From contig JADGEA010000009.1 of the NCBI GenBank assembly GCA_016744615.1, positions 1 to 41,875 on the forward strand: a DNA stretch of 41,875 bases, written 5' to 3'. The notes under the pieces are model-generated. The model was not told the origin of the DNA. It saw only the letters and a program-made list of their open reading frames with translations, and ran no database searches. Positions within the stretch are counted from its first letter, which is position 1; every line of letters begins with the position of its first letter. Made by a program: the position numbers and the translations under genes. Shown here piece by piece: positions 1 through 9,282 of this stretch. This DNA is from Flavobacteriaceae bacterium. Its GTDB lineage: Bacteria > Bacteroidota > Bacteroidia > Flavobacteriales > Flavobacteriaceae.

Positions 1-648
1 CAATGCCAAAACGCCATAAGGAGCGGCAAGCATGATCAGATCGATCATTTTTAAGATTACCTCATTAAAACCATCAAAAAAATCTTTTACAGGTTTTGAT
101 TTATCCTCCGGAATCAAAATAAGTCCAACGCCAAAAAATATAGCAAAGAAAATAACTTGTAACATATTCTTGTTTTCTCCAGCAGCTCCAATAATATTTT
201 GAGGAACCATATCTACCAAAGCCTGAAGCGGACCACTATCCTTTTGACTTGCGGCTTCATCTTTATACTTTTGCGTACTTTCCGTATAGCTACCAACCAA
301 TTCTGTTCTGGTTTTTTCTGAAATTGAATTTCCTGGTTTAATGGTATTTACCAAAAATAATCCAATAGAAACGGCTATAACTGTTGTTAATATATATATC
401 AAAATTGTCTTACCACCCATTTTTGATAGCTTGGAAATATCTTTAAGGTCTGATACACCCTTAATTAAAGAACCAAGAATTAACGGAACTGCAATTAACT
501 TTAAAGAATTGATAAAGATTGTTCCAAAAGGCTTTACCCAGTCTTGAACAATCTCTTCACCTCCATCTATACTTGATGCAGTGAAACCTAGTAAAATACC
601 AAGCATCATCCCTAATAAAATCTTCCAGTGTAGAGCTAGCTTTTTCAT
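1..648 (-). CDS. Dicarboxylate/amino acid:cation symporter (DAACS family), 3' part outside window
   Basis: The reverse strand is open from an ATG at 648 to the window edge, giving the first 216 residues. It reads as the N-terminal part of a GltP/DctA-type Na+ or H+ coupled symporter for dicarboxylates or glutamate. Visible are a first membrane helix (MKKLALHWKILLGMMLGILL), the conserved stretch with LIAVPLILGSLIKGVSDL, and a hydrophilic loop rich in Lys/Glu/Gln. Another helix follows (VIFFAIFFGVGLILI), then the conserved PVKDFFDGFNEVILKMID segment. The protein sits in the inner membrane. Family assignment is secure; the substrate cannot be told because the binding hairpins HP1 and HP2 lie outside the window. 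It is transcribed divergently from the DUF937 gene. Confidence 0.88.
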   Translation of the reverse strand, partial: MKKLALHWKILLGMMLGILLGFTASSIDGGEEIVQDWVKPFGTIFINSLKLIAVPLILGSLIKGVSDLKDISKLSKMGGKTILIYILTTVIAVSIGLFLVNTIKPGNSISEKTRTELVGSYTESTQKYKDEAASQKDSGPLQALVDMVPQNIIGAAGENKNMLQVIFFAIFFGVGLILIPEDKSKPVKDFFDGFNEVILKMIDLIMLAAPYGVLAL

Positions 649-731
649 TTGGTTTTAAATTTTCCCGGAAGGTAATAAATAAATTTTGTATTTTTACGTT
701 CAATCAAATCATTAACCAAAAAATTTATATT

Positions 732-1367
732 ATGAGTGGAATTTTAGATCTATTAAATAGTAGTATGGGTAAAGAACTTATCAATGGAATGAGCAATCAG
801 ATGGGTTTAAACAAAGCAAGTACAGCATCAGCTTTAGGTGCAGCATTACCTATGATTTTAGGTGCATTGGGTAATAATGCATCCTCATCAGGAGGAGCCT
901 CGGGTTTACTTAAAGCTTTGGGCGGCTCAAATCACAGTGGTGGTATTTTAGATAATATTGGTAGCATATTAGGTGGTAGCGGAATAGATGATAACGTAAT
1001 GAAAGATGGCGGAAATATCTTAGGACATGCTTTTGGTGGTCAGGAGAGTAATGCTGCAAATGCTGTTAGTAAATCAAGTGGTATTGATCTTGGAGCAGCA
1101 ACAAACATAATGAAAGCTGCAGCACCTTTTGTAATGGGATATTTAGGTAAACAAATGCTAAGTAGTAATGTTTCTGACCAAGGTGGACTTCAAAGTATGC
1201 TAGGAGGTTTACTAGGCGATGACAATGATGCCCAAAAGGATATTGCATCTAGAATTCAAGGTTTCGATAACAACGATGACACCATTGATGATCTTGCCAA
1301 ACTTGTTGGTAATATGGGAAAACAATCAGGAGGAATAACAAATTTACTTTCGGGATTGTTTAACTAG
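732..1367 (+). CDS. DUF937 domain protein
   Basis: This 211-residue protein is rich in Gly, Ser, Asn and Ala. It starts MSGILDLLNSSMGKELINGM and has the DUF937 pattern of short helices separated by glycine-rich turns (LGAALPMILGALGNNASSSGGASGLLKALGG and later SMLGGLLGDDNDAQKDIASRIQGF are typical). There is no signal peptide or membrane helix. DUF937 proteins are widespread in Bacteroidota and Proteobacteria (YidB-like) and have no established biochemical role. The gene is monocistronic: it diverges from the symporter gene and ends 15 nt before a perfect palindromic terminator. Family confidence is good; function unknown. Confidence 0.85.
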   Translation: MSGILDLLNSSMGKELINGMSNQMGLNKASTASALGAALPMILGALGNNASSSGGASGLLKALGGSNHSGGILDNIGSILGGSGIDDNVMKDGGNILGHAFGGQESNAANAVSKSSGIDLGAATNIMKAAAPFVMGYLGKQMLSSNVSDQGGLQSMLGGLLGDDNDAQKDIASRIQGFDNNDDTIDDLAKLVGNMGKQSGGITNLLSGLFN

Positions 1368-1381
1368 TTCATCTATTTATT

Positions 1382-1430
1382 ATTTACAAAACAAAAAGCT
1401 TTCTTAAGGAAAGCTTTTTGTTTTGTAAAT
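1382..1430. terminator. Perfect 22-bp inverted repeat, bidirectional terminator
   Basis: Arms 1382-1403 and 1409-1430 are perfect complements around a 5-nt loop (TTAAG). The stem has a GC-containing centre (AAGCTTTC/GAAAGCTT) flanked by A-rich then T-rich sequence, so it can act as an intrinsic terminator on either strand. On the plus strand it ends the DUF937 transcript. Confidence 0.85.
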
Positions 1431-1475
1431 TTTTAACAGTAAAAAAATACTATTTTTACAAAAATTTATTTCTAA

Positions 1476-1790
1476 ATGAAAAAGTTGAAACAACGTTGGG
1501 GATTAACATCTAATTGGCAGGTGGTTGCTATTATTATAGTTTTTAGTTTGAATGGATCTTTTGCAACTTGGGTAGCTAAACCCGTTACCGAGTTTTTTGG
1601 ATTAAGTGCTGAGACAACTGAACCTTATATTTTGTATTTAATGTTAAGAATATTATTGATATTTCCTATTTATCAAATAACACTACCATTAGTAGGTTGG
1701 CTTTTCGGACAATTTAAATTCTTTTGGGCTTTTGAAAAAAAAATGATTTATCGTCTTGGACTGGGAAAATTATTTAACTTAAAAGACTGA
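1476..1790 (+). CDS. Small membrane protein (DUF6787-like)
   Basis: The gene encodes 104 residues with two hydrophobic helices, at about residues 16-35 and 50-75. The N-terminus is basic (MKKLKQRWGL) and the C-terminal tail is aromatic and basic (FKFFWAFEKKMIYRLG). This pattern matches a short integral-membrane family common in Flavobacteriia and often auto-annotated as DUF6787 or, loosely, as a diacylglyceryl transferase. I see none of the Lgt catalytic residues, so no enzymatic role is proposed. It lies convergent to the membrane-protein gene ending at 1808. Confidence 0.7.
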   Translation: MKKLKQRWGLTSNWQVVAIIIVFSLNGSFATWVAKPVTEFFGLSAETTEPYILYLMLRILLIFPIYQITLPLVGWLFGQFKFFWAFEKKMIYRLGLGKLFNLKD

Positions 1791-1807
1791 AAATTTATAA
1801 AAAGAAT

Positions 1808-2059
1808 CTACTCTTTTTTCTTCCATTTATATACATACAACCATACTAAGGTAAAGGTTGGAAAAAAATCGAGACCTGGAATTGCCTCTTCCAAAAAGGA
1901 TATTACCCCTCCTACTTTACCCACATTTCCTTTGTATAATTTGGTTACCAAATATGCAGAAACTGGTGCCCAAACTACATCTGCAACAGGAAACACATAT
2001 GAAATCATTCCCATAAGGTCAAAAACAATTCCAATATAGAGTTTTTGCTTTTTAGTCAT
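1808..2059 (-). CDS. Small membrane protein downstream of hemJ
   Basis: This is an 83-residue protein with two or three hydrophobic segments and a lysine-rich C-terminus (YKWKKKE). Its start overlaps the end of hemJ by 8 nt (2052-2059), so it is very probably translated from the hemH-hemJ transcript. I do not recognise a family. The Gly/Val-rich turn GNVGKVGGVISFLEEAIPG in the middle is distinctive and could be used to find relatives. A link to haem synthesis is suggested only by position. Confidence 0.75.
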   Translation of the reverse strand: MTKKQKLYIGIVFDLMGMISYVFPVADVVWAPVSAYLVTKLYKGNVGKVGGVISFLEEAIPGLDFFPTFTLVWLYVYKWKKKE

Positions 2060-2606
2060 TCTTATCCCAGCTTTTTTTACTTCTTATTCTTTTATAAAGT
2101 TTTATTCCTAACATTAAAGCCACAGATACACCAACAATTCCAATTACACCAAAAATCCATCCCAATGAATTTTTTAAAATAACTAAAAAAACACAAGCAA
2201 ACAAAATAATTGTTGCAACTTCATTCCATATTCGCAAAAAAAATGATGAGTATTTTAAATCCCCTTTTTCCATCTGATTGTACATAATCTGACAAGACCA
2301 ATGGTAGGCAAACAACAATGCTACAAATACCAGCTTGATTAGCATCCAGTTAGCTTGTAACCAAAAAGGCTGTAATACCAATAACCATACTGCAAATATT
2401 GTTGCTAAAACTGCTGAAGGCCAAGTGATAATGTACCACAATCTTTTGGTCATTAGTGTGTATTGCTCTTTTAAAATTGCTTTAGCAGGTTCTTCTTTCT
2501 CTTCTGCTTCTTTAAAATAAATAAAAAGCCGAATAATATAAAATAATCCTGCAAACCAAGTGGTTACAAAAATAATATGTAGAGATTTTATATATAAATA
2601 ATCCAT
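2052..2606 (-). CDS. hemJ: HemJ-type protoporphyrinogen IX oxidase
   Basis: This is a 184-residue integral membrane protein of the HemJ/UPF0093 family, often listed as a CopD-family protein. It oxidises protoporphyrinogen IX to protoporphyrin IX at the inner membrane. The N-terminus (YIKSLHIIFVTTWFAGLFY, then IRLFIYF) carries the conserved His in the first helix and the following Arg expected of HemJ. Three more helices follow, with a lysine/arginine-rich C-terminus. The next gene upstream on the same strand, hemH, ends 6 nt before this start, so the last two steps of haem synthesis are co-transcribed. No hemG or hemY is seen in the window, which fits HemJ filling that step. Confidence 0.88.
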   Translation of the reverse strand: MDYLYIKSLHIIFVTTWFAGLFYIIRLFIYFKEAEEKEEPAKAILKEQYTLMTKRLWYIITWPSAVLATIFAVWLLVLQPFWLQANWMLIKLVFVALLFAYHWSCQIMYNQMEKGDLKYSSFFLRIWNEVATIILFACVFLVILKNSLGWIFGVIGIVGVSVALMLGIKLYKRIRSKKSWDKND

Positions 2607-2612
2607 CTTTCT

Positions 2613-3653
2613 TTAATTAACAATTCCTACATTTTCCCAATTTTTCACCCATTTACACATAACATCTACCCAATCATCATTATCATTAATACAAGGTATA
2701 TATTTAAATTGAGTACCTCCTGCATTTAAAAAATCTTCTTTACCTCTTATCCTCAATTCCTCCAAAGTTTCCAAACAATCTGTAACAAAAGATGGAGCGA
2801 TTACAGCTAATTTTTTTATGCCTTTTTTAGGAAACTTTTTTAGTTCAAAATCTGTATAAGGTTTTAACCAGGGATCTTTTAACAATCTTGATTGAAATGA
2901 ATTACTGTAAGTACCTTCTTTCAATTCTAAAAGTTTAACAATTTCTTCAGTAGTTTCAAAGCATTGGTGTCTGTAACAAGTTTCATGAGCTATTGATTGA
3001 ATATCACAACAGGTACCGTCAATTTTACAATGATTTTTCGTTGGATCAGATTTTAAAATATGACGTTCAGGGATTCCGTGATAAGAAAATAAAAGATGAT
3101 CATAATCAAAACCTTCCAAATGATCTATTAAATTATTAGCCATAATCTTAATATAATCTTTTTGATTATAAAAAGTCGGCATTACATCCAAATTAATTCC
3201 GGGAAAATATTTCAACTTGATATCCTTTGCCTTTTCAACCACCGTTTCAAAAGAAGACATGGCATAATGTGGGTAAAGAGGTATCAACAAAACATCATCT
3301 ACTCCTTGATCAAACAAATCCTGCATCCCTTTACGTATAGACATATTTATACTTCCATATCGCATACCCAAAGCAACTTGAATTTCTAATTTAGCTTCGA
3401 GTTTTCTTTTAAACTTTTCAGAGATTACTACTAATGGCGAACCTTCTTTTTGCCAGATCTTTTTATAGGCTTCTGCCGATTTTTTTGGACGGATATTTAA
3501 AATAATTCCTTTGATAAGCAAAAATCGTTTCCAGTAAGGAATATCAATTACCCTTTCATCCATCAAAAATTCATCTAAATACCTCCTAACATCTTTTGTA
3601 CTAGTTGATTTAGGAGAGCCTAAATTTACCAAAAGAACGCCTTTTTTGCTCAA
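2613..3653 (-). CDS. hemH: Ferrochelatase
   Basis: The enzyme inserts Fe2+ into protoporphyrin IX, the last step of protohaem synthesis. Family motifs are clear: KKGVLLVNLGSP at the N-terminus, SYHGIPERH with the catalytic His, and APSFVTDCLETLEE near the C-terminus. Length is about 346 residues, normal for bacterial ferrochelatase. The frame is open from a TTG at 3689, but a promoter-like TAnnTTTG box covers 3687-3694, so that codon would not be transcribed. I chose the TTG at 3653, which places the start just before the conserved KKGVLLVNLG. Three cysteines in the segment HCKIDGTCCDIQ could belong to a cluster-binding loop seen in some ferrochelatases; I infer this only from spacing. First gene of the hemH-hemJ unit, divergent from hemA. 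Confidence 0.93.
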   Translation of the reverse strand: MSKKGVLLVNLGSPKSTSTKDVRRYLDEFLMDERVIDIPYWKRFLLIKGIILNIRPKKSAEAYKKIWQKEGSPLVVISEKFKRKLEAKLEIQVALGMRYGSINMSIRKGMQDLFDQGVDDVLLIPLYPHYAMSSFETVVEKAKDIKLKYFPGINLDVMPTFYNQKDYIKIMANNLIDHLEGFDYDHLLFSYHGIPERHILKSDPTKNHCKIDGTCCDIQSIAHETCYRHQCFETTEEIVKLLELKEGTYSNSFQSRLLKDPWLKPYTDFELKKFPKKGIKKLAVIAPSFVTDCLETLEELRIRGKEDFLNAGGTQFKYIPCINDNDDWVDVMCKWVKNWENVGIVN

Positions 3654-3686
3654 ATTAATGTGTGATTTTAAACAGTTAACAGCAAA

Positions 3687-3713
3687 CAAATATAATATTC
3701 TTATAAAGAATAC
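3687..3713 (-). promoter_or_regulatory. Predicted Bacteroidota-type promoter of hemH-hemJ
   Basis: On the minus strand TATATTTG (3687-3694) matches the -7 consensus TAnnTTTG. TTG triplets lie 18 and 21 nt upstream, at the -33 distance. The start of transcription would fall near 3680, which rules out the TTG at 3689 as the hemH start. Confidence 0.55.
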
Positions 3714-3815
3714 AACAAAAAAATTAAAAATTTTATAGCGATACTTTTTTCAATTCAATCGACATTTTAGATGGAAATATGTAGTTATTTTTACATGATT
3801 TTTTTTACTCATTTT

Positions 3816-5063
3816 ATGATTGAAGATATAACAATAGATTCTTTTTATGTAATAGGATTAAGCTATAAAAAGGCAGATGTTTCTATACGTAGTAAATTTA
3901 GCCTAAGTGTTGAAAATCAGGAAAAATTATTATTAGAAGCAAAAGAATCAAATATTTCTGGAGTTATAATTATTTCAACTTGTAACAGAACAGAGATCAT
4001 GGGTTTTGCAAAAAACCCTTATGAATTTATTTCCTTACTATGCAAATATTCAAAAGGCTCTATTGATGAATTTGCTAAAGTTTCCTATGTATACAAAAGC
4101 AATGATGCCATTGAGCATTTTATTAATATCGCTACAGGTTTAGATAGTCAGATCATTGGTGATTATGAAATTGTTGGTCAGCTAAAAGGTTCTTTTCAAC
4201 ATGCAAAAAAAATAGGAACCACCAATAATTATATTGAAAGGTTATATAATATTGCTTTGCAGGCAAGCAAAGAAGTAAAAAATAAAACTACATTAAGTAC
4301 AGGAACAACAACGGTTTCATATGCTGCAATACAATATATCAAAGACCATTATACAAATCATAACGATCTTAACATATTGATATACGGATTAGGTAAAATA
4401 GGTAGTAGCACTGCTAAAAGTTGCACTAAGTATCTGAAAAATAGCAATACAACAATTATCAACAGAACAAATAACATTGCTGTTGAACTAGCAAAAGAAG
4501 TTGGTTTACAGTCAAAAGATCACAAAGACCTTGACCAAGAAATTTCTAAAGCAGATGTTCTTATTGTAGCGACCAGTTCCCCATCTCCAACAATTTATAC
4601 TTTTCAGCTTCAATCGAATAAAAGGCAATTAATTATTGATCTTTCCATTCCCAGAAATGTTGCATTAGATGTCGATCTTTTAGATTATAAAACCTTGATA
4701 AATGTAGATTTATTATCCCAAAAAACAAAGAGCACAATTGAGGACAGAAAAAAGCAAATTCCTTTAGTTGAAAAGATCATTCAAAAACATAAAAAAGAAT
4801 TTTTAGACTGGTTACATTTTAGAAAAAATACACCTGCAATCAATTCTTTAAAAAAATCATTAGAGAATATACAAAAAGATGCCATATTTTTGCAGGCAAA
4901 GAAATATCAGAATTTTAATACAAATCATGCCGAAAAAATTAGTTCGGCAATTATCAATAAGATCGTTTCAAAATTTGCATTGCATTTAAAAGAAGACAAT
5001 GAACATGCCAATCAAACCATTCAAATAATGAAAAAGGTTTTTAAGGTAGAGGTTGAAAACTAA
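3816..5063 (+). CDS. hemA: Glutamyl-tRNA reductase
   Basis: HemA reduces glutamyl-tRNA(Glu) to glutamate-1-semialdehyde with NADPH, the first committed step of the C5 pathway. The catalytic cysteine is C56 in the hallmark ISTCNRTE. The Rossmann-type NADPH domain follows (LIYGLGKIG), then the C-terminal helical dimerisation domain. Length is 415 residues from the ATG at 3816, close to the family norm. An upstream ATG at 3771 adds 15 residues of unusual hydrophobic sequence with no family counterpart, so I prefer 3816. It is the first gene of the hemA-hemCD-hemB run; the next gene starts 4 nt after its stop. Confidence 0.93.
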   Translation: MIEDITIDSFYVIGLSYKKADVSIRSKFSLSVENQEKLLLEAKESNISGVIIISTCNRTEIMGFAKNPYEFISLLCKYSKGSIDEFAKVSYVYKSNDAIEHFINIATGLDSQIIGDYEIVGQLKGSFQHAKKIGTTNNYIERLYNIALQASKEVKNKTTLSTGTTTVSYAAIQYIKDHYTNHNDLNILIYGLGKIGSSTAKSCTKYLKNSNTTIINRTNNIAVELAKEVGLQSKDHKDLDQEISKADVLIVATSSPSPTIYTFQLQSNKRQLIIDLSIPRNVALDVDLLDYKTLINVDLLSQKTKSTIEDRKKQIPLVEKIIQKHKKEFLDWLHFRKNTPAINSLKKSLENIQKDAIFLQAKKYQNFNTNHAEKISSAIINKIVSKFALHLKEDNEHANQTIQIMKKVFKVEVEN

Positions 5064-5067
5064 AAAT

Positions 5068-6645
5068 ATGGATAAAATAATACGGATTGGGACTCGTTCA
5101 AGCGAGTTAGCTTTATGGCAAGCAAATATTGTTGCCGAACAATTAAACCACCTTGAATATAAAACTGAAATCATTAAAATTGATTCAATAGGTGATGAAG
5201 TTTTAAACAAACCAATCTATAAAATAGGCACTACAGGTGTTTTTACCAAAAATTTAGATACAGCTTTATTAAATAATAAAATTGATATTGCTGTAAATTC
5301 TTTAAAGGATGTCCCTACCAATCTACCCAAAGGAATTGTACAGGCTGCAGTACTTAAAAGAGGCAATTTTAACGATGTACTGGTTTTAAAGAACAATGAA
5401 GATTTTTTTGCAAATAAAACTGCGATCATAGCAACCGGAAGTTTAAGAAGAAAAGCACAGTGGCTATATAGATATCCAAACCACAAAACTACTGATCTTA
5501 GAGGGAATCTGAACACTCGATTGCAAAAGCTAAAAGATAACGATTGGGATGGAGCAATTTTTGCCTTGGCAGGATTGAAAAGAATTAAATTATTACCCAA
5601 AAATAATTTAAAATTAGATTGGATGATCCCTGCTCCTGCACAAGGAGCTGTGATGATTGCTGCTTTAGAAAAAAATAAAGAGATTATTACGATCTGTCAA
5701 GAATTAAATGATAAAGAAACAGAAATTTGTACCACCATTGAACGTGAATTTTTAAATGCTTTAGATGGCGGGTGCTCTGCTCCTATTGCAGCCTTAGCTA
5801 CCATTAATGAAGAAGAACTCAAATTTAAAGGGGCTGTTTTTAGTCCGGATGGTTCTAATAAACTTGAATTTTCCAAGGAAGTACCAATTGATCATACCAC
5901 AGATATAGCACAATTTGCAGCAAAGTTTATTTTAGACAGAGGAGGTAAAAAAATAATGCGACAGGAACATGACATTGAAAAAGAAACATTGATCTTTTCC
6001 ACAAAAAACCTCTCCATTAACCAAACAAGCACATTGAATTCTTCTATTGGAATTAATATGAGTGATTTTATATCTATTCAATACAATAGACTAAAACTAA
6101 ATATTGTAAAACACCCTATTGAAAATATAATATTTACCAGTCAAAGTGCTGTAGAATCTGTTTTAAATAGTTTTGATAAATCAGAATTACATTTTACAAA
6201 TATTTATTGTGTGGGACGCAGAACCAAGCGTTTGATCGAAAGAAATATTGGCAAAGTGAAACATGTAGAAAATTCAGCTGCAAAACTTGCTAATTACTTG
6301 ATAGAAAACCTAACAACCAAAGAAGTTACTTTTTTCTGTGGAAACATAAGAAGAGATGAACTACCTGATATACTGACCAAAAATGATATTCAGGTTAATG
6401 AAATAGAAAGCTATAAAACAAATTTAACTCCAAGAAAAATTGACCCAAAATACAAAGGGATTCTATTTTTTAGCCCATCGGCTATTGAGAGTTATTTAAC
6501 GGTAAACACAGCAGGAGAAGAACCAGCTTTTTGTATTGGAGATACAACTGCTTCTGAGGCAAAAAAATATTTTAAAAATATTATTACTGCCAAAACACCT
6601 ACAGCTGAGAGTATATTAAAAGCAGTAAATGAGCATCTTACATAA
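5068..6645 (+). CDS. hemCD: Bifunctional hydroxymethylbilane synthase / uroporphyrinogen-III synthase fusion
   Basis: One 525-residue protein covers two consecutive steps. Residues 1 to about 305 are porphobilinogen deaminase (HemC): [14 protein letters not shown] at the start, [11 protein letters not shown], and the dipyrromethane-cofactor cysteine C236 in [12 protein letters not shown]. After a short linker, the remaining ~200 residues have the HemD pattern: [41 protein letters not shown], and [13 protein letters not shown] near the end. HemD closes the unstable linear tetrapyrrole made by HemC, so a fusion makes sense for channelling. The ATG at 5068 is preferred over a TTG at 5053 that overlaps hemA. 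The 3' end overlaps the earliest hemB ATG. Confidence 0.92.
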   Translation: MDKIIRIGTRSSELALWQANIVAEQLNHLEYKTEIIKIDSIGDEVLNKPIYKIGTTGVFTKNLDTALLNNKIDIAVNSLKDVPTNLPKGIVQAAVLKRGNFNDVLVLKNNEDFFANKTAIIATGSLRRKAQWLYRYPNHKTTDLRGNLNTRLQKLKDNDWDGAIFALAGLKRIKLLPKNNLKLDWMIPAPAQGAVMIAALEKNKEIITICQELNDKETEICTTIEREFLNALDGGCSAPIAALATINEEELKFKGAVFSPDGSNKLEFSKEVPIDHTTDIAQFAAKFILDRGGKKIMRQEHDIEKETLIFSTKNLSINQTSTLNSSIGINMSDFISIQYNRLKLNIVKHPIENIIFTSQSAVESVLNSFDKSELHFTNIYCVGRRTKRLIERNIGKVKHVENSAAKLANYLIENLTTKEVTFFCGNIRRDELPDILTKNDIQVNEIESYKTNLTPRKIDPKYKGILFFSPSAIESYLTVNTAGEEPAFCIGDTTASEAKKYFKNIITAKTPTAESILKAVNEHLT

Positions 6646-6655
6646 ATTACCCATT

Positions 6656-7624
6656 ATGATAAATAGAACAAGACGACTACGCAGGACAGAAAATATCCGA
6701 AGACTAGTTAGAGAAAATCGATTGAATATTGACGATTTGATTTATCCGTTGTTTATTGAAGAAGGTGAAAACATTGAGGATGAAATTATTTCTATGCCAG
6801 GAGTTAAACGATATTCACTAGATAAATTGCCCAAAGAATTAGATGAAATTGTTGCCTTAAAAATTCCTGCTGTAATTCTTTTCGGAATACCATCACATAA
6901 AGATGAAATTGGTTGTGAAACATGGAATGATAAAGGTATTATTCAAAAAGCAATTCGTTTAATCAAAATTAATCATCCAGATCTTTATGTAATTACAGAT
7001 GTATGCTTTTGCGAATATACCAGTCATGGTCACTGTGGAGTAATCCATGACCAGGATGTTGACAATGATGCCACACTTATTAATTTGGCAAAACAGGTTA
7101 TCTCTCATGCAAAGGCTGGTGCCGATATGGTTGCCCCGTCATGCATGATGGATGGTATGATAGCGACAATTAGAGAAGCTTTAGACCAAACTGGTTTTCA
7201 AAACATACCTATCATGTCTTATGCCGTAAAATATTCCTCTGCTTTTTATGGACCGTTTAGAGATGCTGCAGATTCTGCGCCTTCATTTGGAGACAGAAGA
7301 ACTTATCAAATGGATCCTGCCAATAGAGATGAAGCTTTACGGGAAGCAACATTTGATGATCAGGAAGGTGCTGATATTTTAATGGTAAAACCGGCACTAT
7401 CCTATTTAGATATTATCAGAGATATTAAAAATAACTTTGACCGACCTGTTGCTTGTTATAATGTAAGCGGTGAATACGCCATGATCAAAGCAGCCGGTGA
7501 AAAAGGATGGATTGATGAAGAACGCGTAATGATGGAAAGTTTGTTATCCATGAAAAGAGCTGGTGCTGATATCATTATCACGTATTTTGCCAAAGATGTA
7601 GCCAAATTATTATTGAATCATTAA
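6656..7624 (+). CDS. hemB: Delta-aminolaevulinic acid dehydratase (porphobilinogen synthase)
   Basis: HemB condenses two 5-aminolaevulinate molecules into porphobilinogen. Schiff-base lysines are K191 (in [14 protein letters not shown]) and K244 (in [13 protein letters not shown]). The metal site has three cysteines, C117, C119 and C127 ([14 protein letters not shown]), so this is the zinc-dependent type and not the Mg-only Asp-rich type. Length is 322 residues from the ATG at 6656. An ATG at 6629 lies inside hemCD and would add nine residues (MSILHKLPI) not expected in the family; translational coupling through it cannot be excluded. The gene order hemA-hemCD-hemB on one strand with tiny or negative gaps indicates an operon. 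Confidence 0.93.
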   Translation: MINRTRRLRRTENIRRLVRENRLNIDDLIYPLFIEEGENIEDEIISMPGVKRYSLDKLPKELDEIVALKIPAVILFGIPSHKDEIGCETWNDKGIIQKAIRLIKINHPDLYVITDVCFCEYTSHGHCGVIHDQDVDNDATLINLAKQVISHAKAGADMVAPSCMMDGMIATIREALDQTGFQNIPIMSYAVKYSSAFYGPFRDAADSAPSFGDRRTYQMDPANRDEALREATFDDQEGADILMVKPALSYLDIIRDIKNNFDRPVACYNVSGEYAMIKAAGEKGWIDEERVMMESLLSMKRAGADIIITYFAKDVAKLLLNH

Positions 7625-7625
7625 A

Positions 7626-7633
7626 TATATTTG
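7626..7633 (+). promoter_or_regulatory. Possible -7 promoter element of hemL
   Basis: TATATTTG matches the Bacteroidota -7 consensus TAnnTTTG and lies in the 65-nt gap between hemB and hemL, 57 nt before the hemL ATG. No TTG is found at the usual -33 spacing, so this is a weak call. If real, hemL can be transcribed separately from hemA-hemCD-hemB. Confidence 0.35.
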
Positions 7634-7689
7634 TTTAATGGTATTATTAAGAACCCTTAATCTTCAGTAATCCACTGAAAATAAAAAAA

Positions 7690-8988
7690 ATGAAAATAGA
7701 AAAATCACTTGAATACTATACCAAAGGGCTAAAGCATTTGGTAGGAGCAGTTAATTCACCGGTAAGAGCTTTTAAATCTGTTGGTGGTATTCCTATATTT
7801 ATAAAAAAAGCTAAAGGAAGTAAGATCTATGATGTAGATGATAATGAATATATTGATCTGGTTTTATCCTACGGACCAATGATATTGGGTCATAGAAATA
7901 AAAAAGTTGAAAATGCTGTTAAAAAGGCATTGAAAAAAGGTACTACTTTTGGTGCATCCACAAAAGGTGAAATTGATTTAGCAGAAATAGTTTGTAAGGC
8001 TTTTCCGGGAATGGATAAAGTTCGTTTTGTGAATTCGGGTACCGAAGCAGTTCTTAGTGCAATTCGTTTGGCAAGAGCTTTTACCGGAAATAATAAGATC
8101 ATAAAATTTGCGGGTTGTTATCATGGCCATTCAGATGCTTTATTGGTAGCTGCAGGCTCTGGGTTAGCTACACTGAGTATTCCGGGTAGTAAAGGAGTAC
8201 CAGATGAAGCTGTAAAAAATACACTAATAGCCGATTTTAATAATATTGAAAGTGTTAAAAAGCAAATAACAAAACATAAAGATATTGCAGCAGTAATCAT
8301 TGAACCTATTGCAGGTAATATGGGTGTTATACAACCAAGTTCAGCATTTATCAAGGAATTGAGAACCCTTACCAAAGAACACAATATTTTGTTAATAGTG
8401 GATGAAGTGATGACCGGATTTCGTTCTAAATTTGGTGGAGCTCAGGAGTTATTAGGTATTGAAGCTGATATCACCTGCTTAGGAAAAGTTGTAGGTGGTG
8501 GTTTCCCAGTTGGTGCTTATGGAGCAAAAAATGAAATCATGGAAATGGTTTCTCCATTAGGAGATATGTACCAGGCAGGAACACTTTCAGGTAACCCTAT
8601 TGCAATGGCTTGCGGAATTGCAACTTTGAAAGAATTAAAGAAAAAAGATCCCTATAAAAAGTTTGAAAAAACAGCAGAAGAAATTGAAACTATTTTATTA
8701 GATGCCGCTAAAATATATAAAGTTGATTTACAGGTAAACCGTTTTGGATCAATGATCAACCCTTTCTTTACTAAAGAAAAAGTTATTGATTTTAAAACAG
8801 CCCAAACCAGTGATACAAGTAAATTCAAAACATTCTTTTGGAAAATGATTGAAAATGGGGTGTTCCTACCTCCTTCTCAATTTGAATCCTGGTTTTTGTC
8901 CACAAAATTGAATGAGGAGGATTTGACTAAAATTAAAAAAGCAGTGGAAAAGGGAATGAAAGCTGTTAGTAATAGTAGTAGAAAGTAG
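7690..8988 (+). CDS. hemL: Glutamate-1-semialdehyde 2,1-aminomutase
   Basis: HemL converts glutamate-1-semialdehyde to 5-aminolaevulinate, the partner of HemA in the C5 route. It is a class III PLP aminotransferase of 432 residues, normal length. The cofactor lysine is K266 (CLGKVVGGGFPVGAYG), with the PLP-ring aspartate D238 in LLIVDEVMTGFR. The N-terminal LVGAVNSPVRAFKSVGG and the CYHGHSDALL segment are diagnostic for HemL over other aminotransferases. The gap to hemE downstream is unusually large and holds repeats, a MITE-like element and an S23-type gene. Confidence 0.95.
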   Translation: MKIEKSLEYYTKGLKHLVGAVNSPVRAFKSVGGIPIFIKKAKGSKIYDVDDNEYIDLVLSYGPMILGHRNKKVENAVKKALKKGTTFGASTKGEIDLAEIVCKAFPGMDKVRFVNSGTEAVLSAIRLARAFTGNNKIIKFAGCYHGHSDALLVAAGSGLATLSIPGSKGVPDEAVKNTLIADFNNIESVKKQITKHKDIAAVIIEPIAGNMGVIQPSSAFIKELRTLTKEHNILLIVDEVMTGFRSKFGGAQELLGIEADITCLGKVVGGGFPVGAYGAKNEIMEMVSPLGDMYQAGTLSGNPIAMACGIATLKELKKKDPYKKFEKTAEEIETILLDAAKIYKVDLQVNRFGSMINPFFTKEKVIDFKTAQTSDTSKFKTFFWKMIENGVFLPPSQFESWFLSTKLNEEDLTKIKKAVEKGMKAVSNSSRK

Positions 8989-8990
8989 CA

Positions 8991-9018
8991 GGTAACTGGT
9001 ATCAAGTATCAAGTAATT
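8991..9018. repeat. Heptad repeats, four units (inverted relative to 9654-9716)
   Basis: Directly after hemL, four consecutive 7-nt units read GGTAACT-GGTATCA-AGTATCA-AGTAATT. They are the reverse complement type of the nine TGATACC/TAATACT heptads on the other side of the S23-type gene, so the two arrays form an interrupted inverted repeat around 9019-9653. Confidence 0.6.
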
Positions 9019-9040
9019 GGCATTTGAATTTTATCTAAAT

Positions 9041-9203
9041 AGTGCTTGGTCGGAAATAGACAAATCTTTCTAAATTGAAAAATTTTTGATAAGATTTTTA
9101 CTTTTTTATATGAAATGATGCCATAGTATCAGGTAATTATAAAAAAATTAAAAGATTGCAAAAAGAAACAATTTGAATTTTGGTGTATTTCCGACCAAGC
9201 ACT
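9041..9203. mobile_element. MITE-like element, 163 bp, complete copy
   Basis: The ends are perfect 18-bp inverted repeats: AGTGCTTGGTCGGAAATA at 9041-9058 and its complement at 9186-9203. A 4-bp AAAT is repeated directly outside each end (9037-9040 and 9204-9207), like a target-site duplication. There is no ORF inside. Two degenerate relatives occur at about 15528-15616 and 15914-16048. The element is non-autonomous; I cannot name the transposase family that moved it. Confidence 0.7.
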
Positions 9204-9282
9204 AAATGGGTGAGTTATTAATATAATTTTTACGAAATGATTTTGAATTGATATTTAGAACTTACTAATAACACTATTTAAT

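Noticed and set aside
1476-1790. Prolipoprotein diacylglyceryl transferase (a common automatic label for such small proteins)
   Set aside because: Only 104 residues, two helices and none of the Lgt signature residues.
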